A stretch of DNA of 11,164 bases from assembly GCA_026387995.1 (NCBI GenBank), contig JAPLKQ010000116.1, positions 1-11,164 on the forward strand, read 5' to 3'. The stretch is from Bacillota bacterium. Its GTDB lineage: Bacteria; Bacillota_I; Bacilli_A; RFN20; CAG-826. The first letter of the stretch is position 1. Each line of letters opens with the position of its first letter. The notes below the pieces were generated by a model. It was not told where the DNA came from. It ran no database searches and was given only the letters and a program-made list of their open reading frames with translations. Shown here one piece after another: positions 6,508-11,164 of the stretch. A program made the position numbers and the translations under genes.

Positions 6508-6999
6508 TCATGGCGTTGGGGCGTAAGCGCCGTAGACATCGTCTAAAAAAAGTCTTTCGCTTTCCGCATAATCATCGGTATAGCGGTACTCATAGCCGGA
6601 GAAAGTCACGAAACGGTACTTAAGCGCGGTGGGGTTATAACCGAACTCCATCCAATACGTCGACTCCGTTTGAAAGGCGCCTTTGGCCGCTAAATGAATA
6701 TCGATGGCATATTGTTTTATATACCCATGCGCATAGTTAATATTGAGATTGGGGTCATCCTTGTTGCCCGGGATGGTCCATACGGCGACATTCTCGTAAC
6801 GGGTAATGAGGGTCGCTAGTTCGGTCGGGTCCGTGATGACCGCAGTCCCCTGCAGTTGCGAGCTTAGATAGTATTTCATCGTCACGGAATCAATCCGCGT
6901 CGTATCATAAATGAGAGTGTTTTTGCCTTGGCAACTCTCCAAAGCGAAAACGACTGGCATTAAGAGGAATAAAGAGAAAAATCGGTTTGTGTTTTTCAT
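6508..6999 (-). CDS. Small predicted lipoprotein of unknown function
   Basis: A 163-residue protein I do not recognise. The N-terminus MKNTNRFFSLFLLMPVVFALESC has a short basic stretch, a hydrophobic core and a Cys at 23, consistent with a lipoprotein signal. The -2 residue is Glu, which is unusual for a lipobox. The mature part is mixed polar, rich in Tyr and Thr, with no membrane segment. Most of it reads like a small beta-rich extracellular domain, but no motif supports a name. It has its own extended -10 promoter (7018-7026) with a very short leader, a weak GGAAA ribosome site and its own terminator. The coding call is supported by the signal peptide and these flanking signals. Confidence 0.75.
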   Translation of the reverse strand: MKNTNRFFSLFLLMPVVFALESCQGKNTLIYDTTRIDSVTMKYYLSSQLQGTAVITDPTELATLITRYENVAVWTIPGNKDDPNLNINYAHGYIKQYAIDIHLAAKGAFQTESTYWMEFGYNPTALKYRFVTFSGYEYRYTDDYAESERLFLDDVYGAYAPTP

Positions 7000-7017
7000 G
7001 GGGTGGTTTCCAAAGGA

Positions 7018-7026
7018 ACTATACCA
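7018..7026 (-). promoter_or_regulatory. Extended -10 promoter of the small lipoprotein gene
   Basis: Minus-strand TGGTATAGT is an extended -10, with the start codon only about 18 bases downstream of the box. The leader would be roughly 10-12 bases, barely enough for the weak GGAAA ribosome site. Confidence 0.55.
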
Positions 7027-7050
7027 TAAATCAAAGACTTTTTTAATATC

Positions 7051-7073
7051 AAAAAGGGTTGAAAGTTAACCTT
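7051..7073 (-). terminator. Weak intrinsic terminator of the msrA-fRMsr operon
   Basis: On the minus strand AAGGTT pairs with AACCCTT (one bulged C) across a 7-base loop, followed by five Ts. The stem begins inside the stop codon of the fRMsr gene. It is weaker than the other terminators here. Confidence 0.5.
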
Positions 7074-7530
7074 AAAAGGCTTTTTTGACAAGGATGGCAG
7101 CGATTTTTTCAAGATAGATCTGATCGACGGCGTCGAAGCGGGCGATGTCGTGGCTGTCCACGTCAAGCACGCCGACGACAAAGCCGTCATGGATGAGCGG
7201 GACGACGATTTCGCTGCGCGAGGTGGCGTCACAGGCGATATGACCGGGGAAAAGATGGACATCGGGAACGATCAACGTCTCTTTTCTGCTCGCCGAGGTT
7301 CCGCAAACGCCACGGCCCAAAGGAATGGAAACACAGGCGGGAAGACCTTGGAACGGGCCTAAGATAAGTTCCTCTTTTTTCCGTAAATAAAAGCCGACCC
7401 AAGAAAAAGCATGGAAACGGGACGCGATCAGGGCGCTCGCATTGGCCAAATTCGCCGTCAAATCGTCGGTTTCGGCAAGTAACGCGCCGAGTTCATCAAC
7501 GAGCGTCTCGTATTTTTCCGTTTTCGTCAT
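7072..7530 (-). CDS. Free methionine-(R)-sulfoxide reductase (GAF-domain fRMsr)
   Basis: Reduces free L-methionine-(R)-sulfoxide in the cytosol, recycled by thioredoxin. The 152-residue protein is a single GAF domain with the family signatures WVGFYL (44-49), GPFQGLPAC (58-66), GRGVCGTSA (72-80), VPDVHLFPGHIACD (88-101) and SRSEIVVPL. The three catalytic or resolving cysteines, Cys66, Cys76 and Cys100, have the same spacing (10 and 24) as Cys84/94/118 of the E. coli enzyme. Its ATG overlaps the TGA of msrA by 4 bases, implying translational coupling. With MsrA, which handles the S epimer, the operon covers both epimers of free methionine sulfoxide. No msrB is present in the window. Confidence 0.95.
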   Translation of the reverse strand: MTKTEKYETLVDELGALLAETDDLTANLANASALIASRFHAFSWVGFYLRKKEELILGPFQGLPACVSIPLGRGVCGTSASRKETLIVPDVHLFPGHIACDATSRSEIVVPLIHDGFVVGVLDVDSHDIARFDAVDQIYLEKIAAILVKKAF

Positions 7531-8024
7531 TTTTGCTCGCCTCGTTTGATATGCGCAAAATTAATGTGGCAATAACCCTGCGGATTCTTTTCAAGGTAAT
7601 CTTGGTGATAGTCTTCCGCAAGATAATAATTCGCTTCTTTGGCAATCTCGACGGCAATCGGGTCGCTATAGTATTTTTGTTGCTTGGCGATAAAGGCTTC
7701 TATCGTCTTTTTGTCTTCTTCATCTTTATAATAGACTCCCGTGCGATACTGCAGACCGATGTCGTTGCCTTGGCGGTTGACGCTGGTCGGGTCGATGAAA
7801 CGGAACATGTGGTCTAAAAGTTGAGTCAAAGTGATGACTTTTTCGTCATAGGTGATTTCCACCGCTTCGCTGTGCGTGGCAAGATGATGCTTCAAGTCTT
7901 CGTAAGACGGATTGGGGATATTTCCATTGGCGTAACCGACGCTGGTGTCGAGCACCCCTTTGAGTTTTTTATAATAGGCTTCTACGCCCCAGAAACAGCC
8001 ACCGGCAATAATGATTTTTTTCAT
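7527..8024 (-). CDS. msrA: Peptide-methionine (S)-S-oxide reductase
   Basis: Repairs methionine-S-sulfoxide in proteins and free methionine. The 165-residue protein has the catalytic GGCFWG motif (Cys10), HSEAVEITYD (51-60), which carries the conserved Glu, DPTSVNRQGNDIGLQYR (78-94), and a C-terminal GYCH (Cys152) that may be the resolving cysteine. The start at 8024 is chosen over the in-frame Met at 8063 because GGCFWG then lies at the usual distance, a strong AGGAGG precedes it by 8-9 bases, and the longer version would begin inside or above the promoter. It is the first gene of a two-gene operon with fRMsr. Confidence 0.96.
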   Translation of the reverse strand: MKKIIIAGGCFWGVEAYYKKLKGVLDTSVGYANGNIPNPSYEDLKHHLATHSEAVEITYDEKVITLTQLLDHMFRFIDPTSVNRQGNDIGLQYRTGVYYKDEEDKKTIEAFIAKQQKYYSDPIAVEIAKEANYYLAEDYHQDYLEKNPQGYCHINFAHIKRGEQK

Positions 8025-8043
8025 AGTGAATGACCTCCTGATA

Positions 8044-8052
8044 AATATAGCA
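8044..8052 (-). promoter_or_regulatory. Extended -10 promoter of the msrA operon
   Basis: Minus-strand TGCTATATT, about 20 bases before the msrA ATG, so the start point would lie just before the AGGAGG. A TTGTCC lies upstream with a longer-than-ideal spacer of 19 bases. Confidence 0.5.
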
Positions 8053-8120
8053 TATTCTTCCATATTTAGGACAAACGGGGACTTTTTCAGTTTTGGACTT
8101 TTCTAAAATAATATTAAGTT

Positions 8121-8126
8121 TATAAT
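8121..8126 (+). promoter_or_regulatory. Putative -10 element for the MFS-GH2 operon
   Basis: Plus-strand TATAAT, exact consensus, 30 bases before the ATG at 8157 in an AT-rich stretch. No good -35 at 16-18 bases; a TTGGAC at 8093 is too far. The gap 8064-8156 is the divergent regulatory region between msrA and the MFS gene. Confidence 0.45.
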
Positions 8127-8156
8127 AATTACTAAGTGAATTGAGGGAATGACGTT

Positions 8157-9512
8157 ATGAAAAAAGCACACGCCATAAAACTTTGGCTAGCCATCATCAT
8201 CTTCGCCGCGATCGGCCAAGTCGCCTGGGTCGTCGAAAATGAATTCTTCAGCGTATTCGTTTACGAAATACTCCATGAAGAAACGACCGTCAACGCGATT
8301 GAAGTCATCGCTTGGATGATCGGTGCCAGCGCGATTACCGGTACCTTGACTACTTTGCTGATCGGCGCTTTATCCGACAAAATCGGCAAACGCAAAACAT
8401 TGATTTCCGTCGGTTATATCGTTTGGGGTCTTTCCATCATGAGTTTTGCCCTCATTAACGTCGAAAACTGCGGCCGTTTGTTCGGCACCGTGAGTGCCGC
8501 GTCAACCACCGCTTTAATCGTCATCATCGCTGACTGCCTCATGACCTTCTTCGGGGCCAGCGCCAACGAAGCCGGATTCAATGCTTGGATTACCGATATT
8601 TCAACGAAAGAAAACGGCGGCATCATCGAAGGCGTCCTCGCAATCGCCCCCGTCCTTGCCCTCATTTTCGTCTTTACCAGTTCTTTCTTTGTCGACGGCG
8701 GCAGTTTCCTCCGTTGGCAACTCGTCTATATCGCCCTTGGGTTCGGCACTTTGGTGGCCGGCGTGCTCGGCTTCTTTTTGCTCGAAGATTCGAAGAAACT
8801 TGCTAAAAACACCGATGGATATTGGCGGAACCTTATTTCTGGCTTTAGAATTAAAACCATTAAAAAACACGCCAAGCTTTACCTCATTCTCATCACCTTC
8901 TTTCTTTTCTGCTTGGCGACGGAAATATCGCTCCCCTACTTATTTATTTACTTGCATTATGATTCCAGCTTACTCATCTCGAATCATATGATTGTCTTCA
9001 TTTCGGGCATCGCCCTCTTGGTTGCCAGCGTCGTTTCCATCCTTTATGGACACGCTTTGGACCGTTTTGGCACCAAACATCTCTTGGCGCCGGCGATTCT
9101 TGTCTTCTTTGTCGGCTTGTTCATATTGGCGTTACCTTTATTTAACGGGGCTTCCGCCAATTTAACGATGATCATTATCGGCGTTGTGCTGATGTTCTCA
9201 GGCAATTTCATGGTGGCCACTCATATCGGTATGCTTTACCGTGATGAAACGCCGAAAACAAGCGTCGGCGTCTTCCAAGGCATCCGTGTCCTCGCCACGG
9301 TTTTACTCCCAATGACGATCGGCCCCTGGGTCGGCGCGCGCATCATCCAAAATACATTTACCTTCGTTGAACTCGGCGAAACGACGCCAGTTCCCACGCC
9401 CTGGGTCTTCCTGACCAGCGCTTTGGTTTTGCTTTTGATGATTATCCCGGTTTTCTTTTTACATAAGTTAGAGAAAAAAGAAGAGGACAGGCATGAACCA
9501 GTTAAAGAGTAA
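8157..9512 (+). CDS. Major facilitator superfamily transporter, probably for a sugar or glycoside
   Basis: A 451-residue inner-membrane transporter with about 12 hydrophobic helices. The MFS motif A is visible in the loop between helices 2 and 3 as GALSDKIGKRKTL (70-82), with a weaker copy YGHALDRFG in the second half. The protein begins MKKAHAIKLW and ends in a charged cytoplasmic tail (KLEKKEEDRHE). A GAGGGA ribosome site precedes the ATG at 8157. The substrate cannot be read from the sequence. The 20-base overlap with the downstream family 2 glycoside hydrolase suggests that the two act together on an imported glycoside or oligosaccharide. Confidence 0.9.
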   Translation: MKKAHAIKLWLAIIIFAAIGQVAWVVENEFFSVFVYEILHEETTVNAIEVIAWMIGASAITGTLTTLLIGALSDKIGKRKTLISVGYIVWGLSIMSFALINVENCGRLFGTVSAASTTALIVIIADCLMTFFGASANEAGFNAWITDISTKENGGIIEGVLAIAPVLALIFVFTSSFFVDGGSFLRWQLVYIALGFGTLVAGVLGFFLLEDSKKLAKNTDGYWRNLISGFRIKTIKKHAKLYLILITFFLFCLATEISLPYLFIYLHYDSSLLISNHMIVFISGIALLVASVVSILYGHALDRFGTKHLLAPAILVFFVGLFILALPLFNGASANLTMIIIGVVLMFSGNFMVATHIGMLYRDETPKTSVGVFQGIRVLATVLLPMTIGPWVGARIIQNTFTFVELGETTPVPTPWVFLTSALVLLLMIIPVFFLHKLEKKEEDRHEPVKE

Positions 9513-11164
9513 AGAAAGCGAAGCCATTGACTTTAAAAATGTCCACGGTGAATATCCACGCCCTTATCTACAAAGGGCGTCCTTTTTTAACCTGAACGGC
9601 GTTTGGGATTTTGCCATTAGCAATGCCCCACACGACAATGTGGCGATGACGGGCAAAATTCTTGTCCCCTTTCCGATAGAGTCGCTGCTTTCCGGTGTCA
9701 TGAAACCGCTCAAAAAACATGAATTCCTCATCTATCGCCGGACGTTCACGCTGCCTGAAGGTTTTGTCAAAGACATTACCCTCCTCCACTTCGAGGCCGT
9801 CGATTACGAATGTACCGTTTATTTAAACCACCGCAAAATCTTTTTCCATAAAGGCGGCTACTTGCCTTTCTCTTTCGATATCAGCAATCGCTTATTAGAT
9901 GCCGACAATGAACTGGTCGTCGTCGTCAAGGACGACACCGAGAACGACGGCGCCGCCACCGGCAAACAAAAGATTAAACGCGGCGGCATGTGGTATACCC
10001 CGTGCTCAGGCATCTGGCAAAGCGTTTGGATCGAGAGCATGAATGCCCTTTTTATCGAAGACCTCAAAATCACTCCAAATATCGATTCCAAGACCGTTTC
10101 TTTTGAAATCAAGACCCCAGACCCTCACGGGGAAATAACAGTCAAGGACGGCGAGGAAACCGTCGCCCAGATGAAATTTGTGTCTTCCCACGTCGAGTTG
10201 GCAATCCCCCACCCCAAACACTGGTCGCCTGAACACCCGAATCTCTACGATGTCGAGATTACGACGCCGACCGATAAAGTTATCAGTTATTTTGCGATGC
10301 GTAAGGTCGGTATCGGTCAATCGGCCTATGGACCCTGCTTAACGCTCAATGATAAGCCCTATTTCATGAACGGCGTGCTTGACCAAGGCTACTACAGCGA
10401 CGGCAATTACAGCGCTCCGAGCGAAGAAGCCATCGTGAACGATATTTTGACAATGAAAAAACTGGGTTTCAATACCTTAAGAAAACATATTAAAGTCGAA
10501 GACCGCCGTTTCTATTACCAATGCGATAAATTAGGCATGCTCGTCTGGCAGGATATGCCTTCCGGCGGCCGATATTCCTTTATGAACATGACTATTCGCC
10601 CCACTCTCGGTTTCACCAAACTCAGCGATTCGGCTTATAGCCTTTTTGGCAGGCAAAAAGAAACGAACCGCAAAGATTTCATCGATGAAACCTGGTCAAC
10701 AATCAAACTATTAGGCCACTACCCCTGCATCGTCATGTGGGTCATCTTTAATGAAAAGAGATTGCTGCCGCCGTCAAAAAGGAAGATCCAACACGCCTCG
10801 TCGATCATGCGTCCGGCTGGTTCGACCAAGGCGGAGGCGACGTCGACTCGATACACACCTATTTCCGGAAACTCAAATTTCTTCCTGACAAGCTGAAACG
10901 TCCGGTCATCTGCAGTGAATTCGGCGGTTACTCGCATCAAATCAAAGACCACATCTTTAATCCTGTTAAAGAATATGGATATCGCAAATTTCCTGTCCAA
11001 AAAGATTTTGAGAACGCGGTCGTACGACTTTATGAAGAAGAGGTCATTCCCGCGATTAAAACGGGATTATGCGCTGCTATATATACACAATTATCCGACG
11101 TAGAGGACGAAACCAACGGATTTCTGACCTATGACCGTCAGGTATTGAAAGTCGACGAAAAACG
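9493..11164 (+). pseudogene. Glycoside hydrolase family 2 (beta-galactosidase/beta-glucuronidase type), frameshifted and running off the right edge
   Basis: Would hydrolyse a beta-glycoside by the retaining mechanism. No signal peptide is seen, so it acts in the cytosol on what the overlapping MFS gene imports. The first frame (9493 to about 10755) holds the sugar-binding fold (about 25-175, with LNGVWDF and GIWQSVWIE), an Ig-like domain (about 180-275), and the start of the TIM barrel with FMNGVLDQGYYSDG, LGFNTLRKHIKVE, GMLVWQDMPSGG and MWVIFNE, Glu421 being the acid/base. The -1 frame resumes at about 10755 with KEIAAAVKKEDP, TRLVDHASGWFDQGGGD, the nucleophile Glu in ICSEFGGYS (codon 10917-10919), and YTQLSDVEDETNG. 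Between FNE and KEIAAA the usual GWGQFD stretch of about 7 residues is missing. The start at 9493 has GAGGA 5-8 bases upstream. Pseudogene or assembly error cannot be told apart here. Confidence 0.9.

Overview
The window looks like chromosome from an anaerobic or microaerophilic low-to-mid-GC Gram-positive bacterium, probably a Bacilli/Erysipelotrichia/Mollicutes-side Firmicute. The support is AGGAGG-type ribosome binding sites, compact sigma-A-like promoters (several extended -10), hairpin-plus-U-tract terminators after most genes, Ser-rich lipoproteins and a clostridial-type flavodiiron fusion. TGA is used as a stop (msrA, cotH, the small lipoprotein), which excludes the mycoplasma code. The taxonomic placement is inference.

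Left part, all on the minus strand, read from right to left. At about 8.0-7.1 kb is a two-gene methionine-repair operon, msrA and a free methionine-(R)-sulfoxide reductase, overlapping by 4 nt. Then come a small unrecognised lipoprotein, a P-loop kinase, and a CotH-family kinase-like lipoprotein with a Ser-rich linker. Next is a cation diffusion facilitator (CDF) metal exporter. Its leader carries a recognisable czcD (NiCo) riboswitch whose last helix overlaps a transcription terminator. A tRNA-Leu(CAG) with encoded CCA follows, then a large flavodiiron protein fused to flavodoxin, short-spacer rubredoxin and NADH:rubredoxin oxidoreductase domains. The 5' part of a methylglyoxal synthase gene runs off the left edge.

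Right part, plus strand. From a divergent promoter region (8064-8156), a major facilitator transporter overlaps by 20 nt with a glycoside hydrolase family 2 gene that runs off the right edge. They look like an uptake-and-cleavage pair for a glycoside or oligosaccharide.

Two genes are broken in the sequence as given. The flavodiiron gene lacks about 39 residues, including a diiron ligand, with a frame change near 2474. The GH2 gene lacks about 7 residues just after its catalytic acid/base Glu, with a frame change near 10755. Each lesion is a small out-of-frame deletion in otherwise well-preserved coding sequence, so either recent pseudogenisation or assembly error is possible.

A theme on the left is oxygen and metal stress: O2 reduction (flavodiiron fusion), repair of oxidised methionine (MsrA plus fRMsr) and metal-triggered efflux (riboswitch plus CDF). 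No CRISPR array, insertion sequence, phage gene or recognisable new defence system was seen. The riboswitch is the most informative non-coding element.
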